Origin: Mesoplasma melaleucae
GTDB taxonomy: Bacteria; Bacillota_I; Bacilli_A; Mycoplasmatales; Mycoplasmataceae
Direction of reading: 5' to 3'
Assembly (NCBI RefSeq): GCF_002804105.1
Contig: NZ_CP024964.1
Span: forward strand, 558,001 to 622,000
DNA: 64,000 bases
In this document: in pieces, positions 33,447 to 44,816 of the stretch
How positions within the stretch are numbered: the stretch's first letter is position 1
Layout of the letters: each line of letters opens with the position of its first letter
The notes under the pieces: generated by a model
What the model saw: only the letters and a program-made list of their open reading frames with translations
Database searches by the model: none
Told to the model about the DNA's origin: nothing
Translations under genes and position numbers: made by a program

Positions 33447-33535
33447 ATGTATTTCCTTTGCGAGGTATATTTCCTCATTAATATTTTAGAAAAATAAAAA
33501 ATGGTTTTGTATCATTTTAGTTGGATATTTTTAAA

Positions 33536-34171
33536 TTATTTTGATTCACTTAAAACTTCGCCATTTATGATAACTTCAATATCTTTAATTTCTAAAGTGC
33601 CTTTTGTATAATCTGCTCACATTGCATCAGTTTTTCCTTTACTTGGAATTGGTGTTGCTGATATAGTAAATATGCTTTTATTATCTTTTACTATAGCTTC
33701 AATTTGATTTGTAATTTTAAATTCAACATCCATTAATTGCAATTTTAAAGCTGAGATAATTGCATCTTCATCTTTAAAGGTTTTATCTTTTAAACCTTCT
33801 ATTACATTAATTGCGTGTTCTTTAACAACTATTGTTGTTTATTAACAACATTAATTTCAACTACAACTAGTCTCGTGTATTTTTTATTTAAACGTTTAAC
33901 TTGATATGTGTAGTATGGATTTGTTTGTTCAGGATGATCAGTCAAACTTGTATACACTAATTTAACTTCCATTTCCTTTTACCATACGTTTGATCAAGTA
34001 GCAATTGAATACCTTCTTGTGTTTTATCTTCAGCATGCTCTACCATTTTAGTAAATTCAAAAACATATCTATTTACATCAGTTTTTCCTTTGGAAGCTTT
34101 ATTATTTCCACAACAGTTGAACTTGTTGCAGCTAGTGAAACTGCTCCTAACATACTTAATAACTTTTTCAT
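33536..34171 (-). pseudogene. Small lipoprotein, degraded
   Basis: ATG at 34171 gives MKKLLSMLGAVSLAATSSTVV, then a shift at the lipobox; the other frame continues CGNNKASKGKTDVNRYVFEF and soon ends. Further segments (VKRLNKKYTRLVVVEINVVN, DAIISALKLQLMDVEFKI) lie in changing frames, ending IEVIINGEVLSESK at 33536. About 200 residues originally. Confidence 0.75.
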
Positions 34172-34267
34172 ATAACTCCTTAATTATCCAAACAAACTTA
34201 TTTAGTTTATTTAATAAAAATAAGTATAGTTTAAATTACTTATTGTCTCAACCAATTATAGTGTTAG

Positions 34268-34293
34268 TAAAAAGCACACATGTAGTGTGCTTA
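34268..34293 (-). terminator. Terminator after the 34322-35093 relic
   Basis: Minus-strand AAGCACAC/GTGTGCTT stem with a 5-nt loop and T5. Confidence 0.85.
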
Positions 34294-34321
34294 ATTAGTT
34301 TAGAAAAATTTATTAATGGAA

Positions 34322-35093
34322 TTAAAGTGTACAACTACCATAATAAAGGATTCCTGCTTCTGAAATGATAAATGTTCAATGAGTTTCATCGATTTGTTCT
34401 ATGATTAAATTAACTTTACTAAGTTCAAGATATTGTTCTTTAATCATTCATTCTACTTCTATTTCATGTAAGTTTATGTCATTAACTTTAATTATCGTTT
34501 CAGTAATTATTTCACTAATATGTTTAATTAATTGAATATTTATAATAATTTCTCCATCATATAACAAATTAGATTTATCAACTGTGATCACTCATTGGTC
34601 ATCTTTATAATCACATTCAAGTGATATATTTATTAATGTTTGATTATTAGTTTTAAAAGCTGTTAAAATGTTTGTTTTATTTACATCAACTATTTTAAAC
34701 GTAATATTAGGATCAAATGTGTTTGAATTTGTTTTTTGTGAAATGTCCAACTTAATTTGATTTATATAAATTTCTTCATTTAAACTTACTAGTCAAAAAC
34801 CTTGGTTATTGATTATTGTTAAATATTCTCATTTTAATTCTAAATTTTGATTGATCATTATTAATTCATTTTTAATAATTTGTTCATTTATATCTACACT
34901 ACTTGAAAAATTTAAATTAGTTTAAAGATTAAAAGTAGTTAAATCAACTGGTTTACTTGTTTTAGGGGATTAGTTTCATTTTTCTCGTTTTACTTGTCTA
35001 TTTCTGTTGTGGTGTAACTGTACAAGATATTACTGTGCTTAATGCAATAATATATAAACTTGCACTAGCTAATAATGTAATTAATTTTTTCAT
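34322..35093 (-). pseudogene. Lipoprotein, damaged only near its N-terminus
   Basis: Starts MKKLITLLASASLYIIALST with lipobox VISC, then TAG after TPQQK, a one-base shift and a TAA after TTFNL. From about 34920 to the stop at 34322 the frame is clean: SSSVDINEQIIKNELIMINQ, EYLTIINNQGFWLVSLNEEI and ETHWTFIISEAGILYYGSC. The latter part looks like two beta-rich domains. Damage restricted to the first 60 codons suggests recent loss of expression. Confidence 0.75.
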
Positions 35094-35175
35094 TCTTTAT
35101 TCCTTTCATAAGTTTCAACATATTATTAAGAAATAAAAAATAAAAGTATTACTACTTTTACTAAAAAATATTAAA

Positions 35176-35619
35176 TTATTTATTTGTTACTAGCTCATAT
35201 TTGTCTTGATAATATTTAACCTGTTCTTTTAGTTCAACAATCTCAGCTTTTAGCACTGCAATCTCAGCTTTTAGCACTGCAATCTCAGCTTTTAGTACTG
35301 CATTCTCAGCTCTTAATTCATTTATAACATTGATTGCAAATTCTTTAAATTCATCAAATTCTGCTTTAAGTTTAAAATACTCTGCTTTTCAATTAATTCG
35401 ATTTTCTTTTGGTTTAACATTTTTAACTCTTGTTGTAGTGACTTTCAAAGGATCTGTTAGTTGTTTTGTAATCATTTTAATTTCTTGACTCATTTGTAAC
35501 TTCTTCTTATCATTTAACAACTTTATTGTATCACTTATATTTTTAGGATTCATTGCAAATACATTTCTAATTTCTTTATGATCTAAATCAACTTCAATTA
35601 GTAAACTTAAATTAATCAA
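35176..35619 (-). CDS. Coiled-coil protein of unknown function
   Basis: 147 residues, intact. The N-terminal half (LLIEVDLDHKEIRNVFAMNP) is mixed; the second half is a long coiled coil built of near-identical heptads (AEIAVLK three times, with NAVLKAE and VELKEQ flanking), encoded by 21-bp DNA repeats. There is no signal peptide, so it is probably cytoplasmic. The in-frame TGA at 35389 is Trp. Sits between the lipoprotein relics and hpt; partner unknown. Confidence 0.7.
35238..35320 (-). repeat. 21-bp repeats encoding coiled-coil heptads
   Basis: The unit gcaatctcagcttttagcact recurs about four times with increasing divergence at the right end. The period equals one heptad, so unit gain or loss lengthens the coil without breaking frame. 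Confidence 0.9.
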
Positions 35620-35652
35620 AGCATCACCTTAATATGTAATTAAAATTTTATT

Positions 35653-35680
35653 AAAAAAATGAAAGCAAAATGCTTTCATC
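35653..35680 (-). terminator. Terminator after hpt
   Basis: Minus-strand ATGAAAGCA/TGCTTTCAT stem, 3-nt loop, T7. Confidence 0.9.
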
Positions 35681-35681
35681 A

Positions 35682-36251
35682 TTATCATTTTCAATCTGCT
35701 AGTTTATCAGTATCACAAACTGCAATATATGGTAAGTTTCTTAATTTTTCTTGATAATCTAATCCATATCCAATTAGGAAATTTTTTGGAATAGTAAAAC
35801 AAGTTCAATCTGGTTTAACAGCTACCTTGCGTTCTGTTGGTTTATCTAACATTGTTAAAATTTTAACTGACTTAGCACATTTATTTAATAAATATTTTTG
35901 TACAAATTCTAAAGTATAACCAGATTCAACAATATCTTCAACAATTATAATATTACGATCTTTAACAGACATATTAATATCTAAATTAATTTTTGGTTCT
36001 CCATTACTTTTTGTTCCACCTAAATATGAACTAACAACCATGAAATCCATATCAATCAAGAAATCAAAGTTCATGCAGAATGTTTGATAAAATGGAACGC
36101 ATCCTTTTAATAAACCTATTACTAAAATTGAATTGTCATTTTGATAGTTTTCTTCATAATAGGCTTTAATTTCTTTAGCCACTTCAATAGTTCTTTCTTT
36201 AATTTGTTCTTCAGTAAATAAAACTTCTTTTACTAATGGGTGTAATTTCAT
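35682..36251 (-). CDS. hpt: Hypoxanthine-guanine phosphoribosyltransferase
   Basis: 189 residues. Converts hypoxanthine or guanine plus PRPP into IMP or GMP; salvage is essential in mollicutes, which lack de novo purine synthesis. PRPP-binding motif [14 protein letters not shown], the flexible-loop region [13 protein letters not shown] and the base-site [14 protein letters not shown] are all visible. Ends TDKLADWKW with both W as TGA/TGA-type codons. Downstream terminator at 35653-35680. Confidence 0.96.
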
Positions 36252-36326
36252 TTGTACTCCTTTTGTTTAATTTGTAATATAAAAATAATACCTATAATTG
36301 AATGCTTAATCAATAGGTGAATTATA

Positions 36327-36755
36327 TTATTTATTAATTTTTTCTAAATATGTTTCTAAAATCAGCTGTGCAGCTAAAGTATCCTTATTCTCTTTTTGTT
36401 TTTGGCGTGTCAACCCTGCTTCTATCATAATTGATTTAGCCATTTTAGTTGTTCTTCTTTCATCAATACGAATAATTTGATCTGCTTTTATTTGTGGGTT
36501 ATATATTAAAAAGCCTTCAATAAAATAATCAACCATTTCAGCGCGTTCACCAATACTACCATCCATGTTTTTTGGATAACCAAAAACAAAAGTATCAAAA
36601 GTTCTATCTTTAATAAATTCTGTTAAGCTTTCAACTCCAGCTTCAAAGTTTCATTCTTCAAACTTTAAATTAACTTCTTTTTTTGCAACTGTTCCTGTTG
36701 AAGAAGCTAGTCCAATTGTTTTACTTCCAAGATCTAATCCTAAAATATTACTCAT
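36327..36755 (-). CDS. ruvX: Putative pre-16S rRNA nuclease / Holliday junction resolvase RuvX (YqgF)
   Basis: 142 residues, RNase H-like fold. N-terminal [15 protein letters not shown] carries the first catalytic Asp; [11 protein letters not shown] is the conserved basic motif, followed by a C-terminal helix with [17 protein letters not shown] holding the last Asp. The family matures the 5' end of 16S rRNA and was earlier proposed as a resolvase. Its SD (AGGAGG) overlaps the end of the PAP2 gene; 2-bp gap. Confidence 0.9.
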
Positions 36756-36757
36756 GA

Positions 36758-37660
36758 CTACCTCCTAGTTTTTTGTTTACTAGTTTTAAAAAAACAATTT
36801 TCAAATAGTAAATATCAACTAACTGCAATAATTGTTGCAAATGTAATATCTGTTAAGAAATGTTTTCCTAAAATCATTCTTGAAGTTCCAACTAAAATTG
36901 CAAATATGAAAGAAATTAAAATTATTCCGTAATAATATAATGAATCTTTCTTAAATAATAATGCTAGCCCCAAAATAGTAATCGCACTAGTTGTATGTCC
37001 TGATGGGAAAGATTTGTTTTTACCAAACCCATATGTATAAGTAATATTTCATCATTCCCTAAAATCTATTTCACTTTCTGAATTTAAAATGTTTGTAGTA
37101 ATTGGTCTTGGTCTTGAAAAAATGTTTTTTAAAAGTTCTGTTGTTAATATGATTGCAATAATATAACAAATTACTAATCCCACTTTTCAAGCAAAGTTCT
37201 TTTGATCAGTAAAGTTTGCATTTAATTTATAAAAAATTGATGTAGCTATAAAGATTAATCAAAATACAATAGTGTTAAAAATATCAACGCTTAGTTCATG
37301 AATATGTAGATTTTGATTTTTTCTCATTAAAGGTGTAAACAAGTAAAATAAAGTTGCTGCATAAATTACTGTAAAATAAACTACTTTAAAAATAAAAGTT
37401 TGTACTGAATATTCTTTGTATTTATTTTCTAATCATATGATAATCCCAACAATACAAAAATTGACTGGAATTAAAAATGTTAACTGCCCAAATTTATCAA
37501 ACGCATAACCAAAACATGATTCTTTTTGATAAATTTCTTTTGCAATTTGTGCATCTAAAAAAGTACCTACCATGAAAATAGTAAATAATGCTATACCAAT
37601 GCTTATAAATAAATATAAATATGATTTCTTTCAATTTTCTCTATCAATTCGTAGTTTCAT
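36758..37660 (-). CDS. PAP2-family membrane phosphatase
   Basis: 300 residues with six or more membrane helices. The three phosphatase motifs are K..(7)..RP (KNIFSRPRP), SFPSGHTTSA and SRMILGKHFLTD, giving the catalytic Arg, Ser-Gly-His and Arg/His residues. Such enzymes dephosphorylate phosphatidic acid or polyprenyl pyrophosphate outside the membrane. Mollicutes have no wall, so phospholipid turnover is the likelier role. Its last codons (ACTAGGAGGTAG) double as the ribosome-binding site of ruvX. Confidence 0.85.
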
Positions 37661-37740
37661 ACATTTAATTATACTTAAATTATTTTTTTTAAGATATCTA
37701 GTGTTAAAATATATTTCCAAAGAGGTAGTTTATAATAAAT

Positions 37741-38136
37741 TATGAAAACTTATTAGATTTCCTAAAAAAAGTGTATGACGAGAGTTTGTTACAGAAAAAG
37801 TTACTGCTGGAGCTGTTGCTTGCGTAATTGTAACAAAAGATAACAATATTTATACAGGAGTTTCTGTTGTTATGGATTGTGCACTTGGAACTTGTGCTGA
37901 AAGATCTGCTGCTTATCAAATGATCAAAAATAACGAAACAGAAATTCAAACAATTTTAACAATCGGAAGAAGTAGTTATATCTACCCACCTTGTGATGCA
38001 TGTTTAGGATTAATTAAATTAATTAATCCAAATAACATAAATACTAAATTTTAAATGTCAAAAAATCAAACCTTATCATTAAAAGAATTAATGATTAAAA
38101 ACTGACAAGATAAAGAAAGTATTAAAAAGTATTAAA
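37741..38136 (+). pseudogene. cdd: Cytidine deaminase, frameshifted near the start and truncated
   Basis: Zinc-dependent deaminase turning cytidine into uridine. The zinc site is intact: CAERSAA (Cys, catalytic Glu) and PPCDAC (two Cys). The N-terminal frame reads ENLLDFLKKVYDE, as expected for the first helix, then must shift by one base to reach FVTEKVTAGAVACVIVTKDN. Near the end, TAA after NTKF interrupts the frame; the same frame then continues MSKNQTLSLKELMIKNW to TAA at 38136. If translation starts elsewhere a shorter protein might survive, but no ATG fits the deaminase frame. Confidence 0.65.
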
Positions 38137-38149
38137 ATTAATACATTTT

Positions 38150-38180
38150 AAAAAATGGAAGTACTCTACTCCCATTTTTC
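38150..38180. terminator. Bidirectional terminator between cdd and the GH85 gene
   Basis: Stem AAAAATGG...CCATTTTT with inner AGTA/TACT pairing; A-rich and T-rich flanks on both sides, serving two converging genes. Confidence 0.75.
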
Positions 38181-38193
38181 TATATTTAAATAG

Positions 38194-41034
38194 CTATTTA
38201 TAATTATATTTTGTACTGAAATCAGCAAAATTAATTTTTCCTATTTTTCCATTTTTATATTTAGGTTGAACACCAACATAAATATTTTCATTAGATGATT
38301 CATCTAATTCTCTTAGATAATACCTGTTTTGTGAAGTTTGACCAACTCTATATCAGTTATTTTTATCTGTTGAATAATATACTTGATAATAATCAACTGC
38401 TTCTTGGTTTTTATCATTTCAATTAAATCTTATATTTATATTATTTTTTGAAGATTTTCTTTTTACAATATATTCATTTTTAATATTAACAATTTCATCT
38501 TGAATATCTTCATACGGTTCAGTATTGTTTTTGTCAATCTTAAATCCACCTACATTAAAAATAAACGGTGTCTCAGATCCATTTTCTCCAGGATTAATTT
38601 CTATTCCTAATTTTGCTATTCTTTTGTCCTTTGAAATGCCATTTAACTTTGATAAATCAGAAGATATTTTATATCAACCATCTTGATTTTCTTCTACTGT
38701 TGATTCTAAAACTATTGGTTGAGCATCATCATTTTCAGAAGTTAACTCAGAAGTTATTACAGTTATTTTGGTATTTTCGGCAATTTTTTTTATCATTTCA
38801 TTAGATGAAGCTTTATTTGTATCTTCATCTGTTGACTTAACATAAAAACTAACTGTATAATCATTATTTTGTAAATTAGAACCCATTATATTTCAATAGT
38901 AAGGATTATTTTCTCAGTTTCCTGGTTTTACTGTTCCTTCTTTATCAAAATCATATCCCATACCTATTGCTAGTGAATTTCCTTTTTGATATGCATCATA
39001 ATAATCATAGTATCCTGTTAATTGACCCTGATTAGTAATTTTACTTACATTTTTAATTCCATCTGATGTTACAACTTTAGTTGTATTAGGATTTTCTTTA
39101 CTTGACCAAAAATCCCATTGATAAGTTGGCGAAACATCAGCTAACCTTGAATTTGTTCATGGATATATTTTATCATTTATTCTTAGCCCATTAAAATCTC
39201 TATTAACAAATTGAATACCAGAACCAGTAGAAAAATAAGTTTCTAAAGTTGGATCATTTTCAATTTCCTTAACTTCAGTAGAATCTAACTGACTATAGTC
39301 ATTTGAAATAACGCTGTCTGCAACAACTGTTTTTTCTCAGTAAACATTTCCTATTCCATAACTGTTAATTTTTTTACCTTCATTTTCTTTTCCTATATCG
39401 CCCATTGAAAATTCATATGAAATAGTGTTATTTTTTTTATCAAATTTTTCATATTTAAGTCTAGGATCATTTTGATAAATTCCTGCAATTGACTGTTTAC
39501 CTTGTGAAATTAATTTATCATACCCATCAGCATTGTTTTCTAAGTAACTATTTGATCCAAAGAATTGATATCCTGAATATAAATTTGAAACTTCTTGTTG
39601 CATTAAGTAAACTTTATAATCATCATTTTTTTTATTTGAAGTACTTAAATAGTAATTTTTGAAATCCTTTGCATATTCATTTGCTCCACCTGAACCAAAA
39701 ATTGAAAATGAGTTATTAGCTTTTCCAAAACCATTAATATTTCCATTTTCGTCTTTTGTTTTTTCAAATATCAAATTTCTTACATCATAGTTACCAACAC
39801 CTGGAATATTTGTACTTTCATTTAGAAGTGAATAAATTGTTTTTCTTTTAGATTCATCTCCATTTCAAATATTATTTAAGTATGTCTCAAAATTTGAAAC
39901 ATCATTAGTAATAGTAAAATCGAGTTGCATTTCACTAGCATATCTTGCAGCATCAATTGTTTTTTTTGAGTATGGTTTATTGTTTACAGGATCATAATCA
40001 AGCGTTCCATCATTGGTGTAATATACAATATGCAATCTTTTTCCCAATTCAGACTCTAAATCAATTGCTCTCTTATTGAAATCATGCATTATTTCATTAA
40101 TTTCAGAATTCTTAATGACGTAGCCATCACCTTGAGATCCATTAGCTTCATTGTTGATCATTCAACCATCAAAATTATACTTTAAACATTGCTCAATTAA
40201 AATATCAACTATTTTAAAATCTCCTTTGGAATTTTTTTCTAAAAGATTTTTTAAAGATTCACGCGTTAAATCTTCTCACCCTGACATGTACCATAGACCT
40301 AGTACAGGTATACCATTTTTATGCATGTAATCAGTGTAATCTGCAAATGAAGCTGTAATTCATCCTTTATTTGTAATTGCAGGCCATGTGTACATTTCAT
40401 GAATATATGAAAGATTAGATAGATTTCCACCAAAAGGGTTTTTAGTTCCAACCATAGAGCTAGAAGCATTTGAGGGATCATGAAACATATTAAAAAATGT
40501 ATCTTTTTGTTGAGATTTAACACTATTTTTGGCTACATAATTTCTTCCTCTTAAATCATAAGAAGCTTGATTATAATAAAGATCTAAATCTGATCCATCG
40601 TTTCAATTCAGAATTGAATTTATATACGAATGTTTTCTAGCTTTTGAACTTAAGCCAAAGTCTAATCATTTATTTCCATTAGGTCTATAAGATTTAATAA
40701 CTGGTGCTCCTGTTGTTGCTTGTTTTTTAACAAAATTAGCACCTTTATAAGATGTTGAATAAATATCATAATTAAAAATATTATCAACAGGCCCCTGGAT
40801 TCCAGAAATTTGATTAAGTTGTGAATTTTCAAGTTTCATACCATTTTTTACAAAATCATCATACTTTCAGTTATATCCATCACCATCTTGGGTCTGGCCT
40901 TTTGATCAATCAAAATCTTCAAATGTTTCCAAATAATCTCTTGTCGAAGAATCTCCAATATTACATGAAACAACATTGAAAACAGTACTTGCAACTATTG
41001 TGATTGTTGCTGCTAAAGTTAGTATTTTTTTCAT
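38194..41034 (-). CDS. GH85 endo-beta-N-acetylglucosaminidase lipoprotein
   Basis: 946 residues. Lipoprotein leader MKKILTLAATITIVASTVFN with VVSC (Cys24) anchors it outside. GH85 features: MYTWPAITNKGWITASFADY, NGIPVLGLWYMSGWEDL, and YNFDGWMINNEANG, where N294 and E296 match the catalytic Asn-x-Glu pair. These enzymes cut the chitobiose core of N-linked glycans. The C-terminal part has beta-sandwich modules (e.g. TVSFYVKSTDED) and a fibronectin-like end (VDYYQVYYSTDKNNWYRVG). Its ATG overlaps the previous stop (TAATG). Fifth gene of an intact operon. GH85 assignment good; target glycoproteins unknown. Confidence 0.88.
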
Positions 41035-41954
41035 TATCATATACCTTTCTTATTAAAAATTTGAATTAGCATGAAAAAAGCTATAGTTCAAACTGTAGAA
41101 AAAAATAGAGTAGTTGGCAAAATCATTCAAATTTTATTTGTTAAGAATGTGTAAGGAACTTCAAGGTTAGGGCTAACTATTGTTTCTAATATATTATAAT
41201 TTGCAAATGTAGTATTGGTAAATAAGGAAATGAATAATCATTGAAATGATTTTGCAGGTATTAAGTAACCAAAAATATTATAAATCATTTGCGCACGTTT
41301 ATTTGTAACTAAATTTATATCTAAAGCAACATCTGCTAGACCAAAAAATAATATTATTAAAACAAAGTTTATTGCTTGTATTAAAACAATTGATTTTATT
41401 TTTAATGATGTAATATAAGAAATGTTAAAAATTAAAAACAAATATAATGTGAAAAATAATATTAACAATATAATAGCAGATAGAAAAGTTAAATATTCAT
41501 AAAAATTTCCTTTAATTATATAAAAACCTGCCATGTTTCAAAATGTTACTGTAAAATTTTTAATTTCTAAAAAGTAATCAATTATAAATAGTGAAAATAT
41601 TGAAAAAATAAGTGAAATTAAAGTTAATAAAGAAATTGAAATAAAAATTGAAAAGTAAAAATTAGTTTTGCTTATTGAAAAAAATTTAGATTGTTTTATT
41701 AATATACTTTCTTTTCAGTTAACTAATGTTGAAGAAAAAGCAAATAGTGAAAAAGTAAAAGGTATAATCAAAAGATTATATATTTGTCCAGATTTTTCTG
41801 AAAAATCGTCTTGTCCAAAAGAAGTTTTTATTAAATATATTGCTAAAACGATAAAAATAGGCAATATAATTGAAAATAAATAATTTCTAAATGATTTAAA
41901 AGTTGAATATAATGTGTAAACTAATACATTTTGAAATGGAATTTTATCTTTCAT
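41034..41954 (-). CDS. ABC-type transporter membrane subunit (second permease)
   Basis: 306 residues with about six helices: LFSIILPIFIVLAIYLI, LIIPFTFSLFAFSS, LLTLISLIFSIFSLFIIDYF, AIILLILFFTLYLFLIFN, AINFVLIILFFGLADVALD and IWMILPTTLFFSTVWTIAFF. ABC-2-like layout with a large loop after helix 1. Ends GIW-TAA with the stop overlapping the GH85 ATG, so translation is coupled. With 41968-42840 it likely makes a heterodimeric channel. Confidence 0.75.
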
Positions 41955-41967
41955 ATTTTTTCCTTTC

Positions 41968-42840
41968 TTACTTTCATTTAAAAAATTTAACTGATAAATA
42001 ACACATTACAATTATAAATAATACTGAAATGGCTAAAAGAATTCACAAATTTGAAATAAACAGTGTTGTCTCAGAATGAGACTCATCAAAAATTATTTGT
42101 TGTATTCCACCTTTAAAATCAATAAATGTGTATGACGAAACAATTAGCAAACTTCAAACTACGTATTTTGAAATAAATAAATAGCCTAAATAATTAAAAA
42201 TACCTCATCTTGCAGAAATAAATGAAGGAATAACTGTGTCTGACATTGTTAAAAATAGTAAAAATAAAATTAAAGGCACTGACATTCTAATATTCTTACT
42301 TTTAAATAAATCTGATATTGTTGAGGATAAAAGAAATGCAGAACTGACACAAATAAATGATACTCCAAAAAACCAAATTCACATTCATCAGTTTAAATCT
42401 AAAATGTAATAAAATTTAACTCTTATGAACAGTAGAGATATTAAGTATGTCGCAAATATAACAATAATTTCAGAAACAAATGTAAAAAAAGCAGCACATA
42501 ACATAAATGAAAAAACAATAGATCATTTCTTTATACCCAAAAATTTAATTCGTTTTAAAAGCGAAGTATCTTTTCATTCAATTAAAAATATTACAAAATA
42601 GGTTGCTGATACAAAAGAAGGAATAATGAAAATAGCTAGCATTTGAGGTGGTAATAATTCATAAGAACTATAAAAAGTTGAATATCCTATAAAACAAATT
42701 ATTGTTATTATTAGTGAACCTAAAATAATAAAAACTCATGCTCTTTCATTTTTAATTGATGAAATAAAACTAGCTCTAAAGATTTTTGAAAAATTATTGG
42801 TGCTAGTTTTAAAACTTTGATTATAATTTACCTTATCCAT
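41968..42840 (-). CDS. ABC-type transporter membrane subunit (first permease)
   Basis: 290 residues, six or so helices (WVFIILGSLIITIICFIGY, MLAIFIIPSFVSATYFVIF, WSIVFSFMLCAAFFTFVSEI, WIWFFGVSFICVSSAFLL, VPLILFLLFLTMSDTVI, LWILLAISVLFIIVMCYL). ABC-2 exporter-like. The start overlaps the ATPase stop by 8 bp. No periplasmic-type binding lipoprotein is adjacent except possibly the secreted protein upstream. Confidence 0.75.
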
Positions 42841-43543
42841 TTATTTTTCCTTCAAAATAAAGTGTTAAAAAGTTTCTAATTGAACCATATTGCTTTTTTA
42901 GTTGATCTACTGTTTTATCAATAAACAGAGTTCCACTATTTAATACTACTACTCTTTTACAAATTTGTTCTATTTCTTCAGGGATATGAGATATAACTAT
43001 TAAAGTTATTTTTTCTGTTTTTCTCATTTTATCAAAAAAATTAATTAATTTGATTTGCATTTTTAAATCTAAACCAGTAATCAATTCATCTAATATTAGC
43101 ACATTTGGTTTATTTATAACTGACAGCATCGAGTTGAATCTTTGTTGCTCTCCTCCTGAGCAATCAGATATTCTTTTTTTAATAATTGTTTCAACTTCAA
43201 ATATATTTATTAGATCCAAAATATAATTATCTTTTTTTCATTTTTTACCAACAAAAAGATTTAGTAAATCAATTCCTCTAGTATTGAATGGTCAACTACC
43301 ATTTTGAAATTGCATACCAATTTTTTCCTGTACCGAATTGTCCTTTTTATTTTCAGAATTATAAAAATTAATTTCTCCTTCTGAATATTCACTAACTCCA
43401 GAGATTATTTCAACTAATGTTGTCTTACCTGCTCCATTTGCTCCTAATATACCAATAGATTCTCCATCTTTAATATTCAAATTAATTCTGTCAAGAACAA
43501 CATTATTTCCATATTTTTTGGTAAGATTTTTAATTTCTATCAT
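42833..43543 (-). CDS. ABC transporter ATP-binding protein
   Basis: 236 residues. Walker A GANGAGKTT (about 35-43), Q-loop MQFQNGSWPF, signature SDCSGGEQQR, Walker B VLILDELITGLD and H-loop VISHIPEE. The Glu usually following the Walker B Asp is present (LDE), so it should hydrolyse ATP. The C-terminal region is short. Its ATG lies 1 bp after the stop of the secreted-protein gene. In-frame TGA codons near 43250 and 43295 are Trp. Confidence 0.92.
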
Positions 43544-43544
43544 A

Positions 43545-44816
43545 CTAGCTCATTTCCTCCATCGTAAACATTAACAGATTTCATGTTTTTTCAACAAAAC
43601 CACGCATTGTTTTGTTTAAATCTATTCAAGGGTTGAACGATAATCTTTCTCTATTTTCTTTATTATTATTTGTTTCTTTTAAATGTTTATCTATAATTGG
43701 CTCATCTGTACTTTTGTTATATTCAAGTTCATTATTTTGATCATAACTAACATAAACTATTCTCTGATTGTTGTTTTCAACAGTAAACATAAAAATTCTT
43801 AAATCATAGTATGAATTATATTTATATGCGTAATATAATAAGGAACCAGGTGTTGCTCCTGAATATTTAAATGGGTCATTTGCGCCTGTTAAAGGACTTC
43901 CTTTTTGTTGATAATTTGGTGATTTTGAATCTATGAAATCTATATAACTTAAAGCTATTTCGCAATAAATCTTAATTAAATTGTTAGCTATATAGCAATT
44001 TAAATCCAAATCGTTTGAATTGTATTGGTTTCAATCTCACACTTTGTATTGAAGCATTTCATCAGAATCATATGCTCTTATTTGAATTTCTAACTTATTT
44101 CTTAAATATCCAGGATCATAAATATCAAGTATTTCGTCACCTTTTTTTGCTTTAAAGTATACTGGTATATCTGAATTTGATTGATTTGAAACATTTTCAC
44201 TAGTTATAAGTTCTGTAGTTCTAAAGAATATATTATCTGTTCCTTCTTTGTTACTTAATTTAACATAGTCCTTTTGTCCGTCATTATATAAATCACTTTT
44301 ATCTGTATATAATATTTCAAGCCTTGGATCAGAATTGCTTACATAAATGGTATATCCAGCATTCTCTAAAGCTGTAAAATTTGCTATTTCATATCTACCA
44401 ATTTCATGTAATTCTGAAGCTGTTGGTTTATTGTGACCCATAACTTGTAAACCTAAATAAATAGCATCAGTTAAACTTGTTTTATTTCTGATTGGTTTTT
44501 TATCAAAATTAGCATTCAATGCATTCGTATCTTTTTTTAAAATTGATTTTACTAATCTTTCCATTTTTAATTTATATTGTCAATCATATGCTGCAGAAAA
44601 TGAACTTGAGTCACTTAATAATTTTTCCCAACTTTTTCTAAATAAAGGTGATAATGGAATATCATTAAAATTTAAAAGATTTTCTAATTGATTACCAGAA
44701 AATTTTCCTTCTTTTTTAAAAGAATTTTCTATTAAAGAATATGCTGAGTATACTGGTAGTGAACTTACAATTAAAAAAGCAGCAATAGTAGGCAATATAA
44801 TTTTATTTTTAAGCAT
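43545..44816 (-). CDS. Secreted or membrane-anchored protein of unknown function
   Basis: 423 residues. I chose ATG at 44816, preceded by GGGAGATGTGGAA, over an ATG 15 bp upstream that overlaps this site. MLKNKIILPTIAAFLIVSSL is a signal peptide or anchor without a lipobox Cys. The ectodomain is hydrophilic, rich in Tyr, Asn and Asp (AGYTIYVSNSDPRLEILYTD; QYNSNDLDLNCYIANNLIKI). No catalytic motif recognised. First gene of the GH85 operon; may bind glycan or glycoprotein, or help the transporter (inference). Confidence 0.7.

Noticed and set aside
1-35093. Uniform sequencing error as the sole cause of the broken genes
   Set aside because: Core genes interspersed with them (rpmA-rplU, hpt, ruvX, ABC transporter genes) show no errors; not excluded for individual homopolymer sites.
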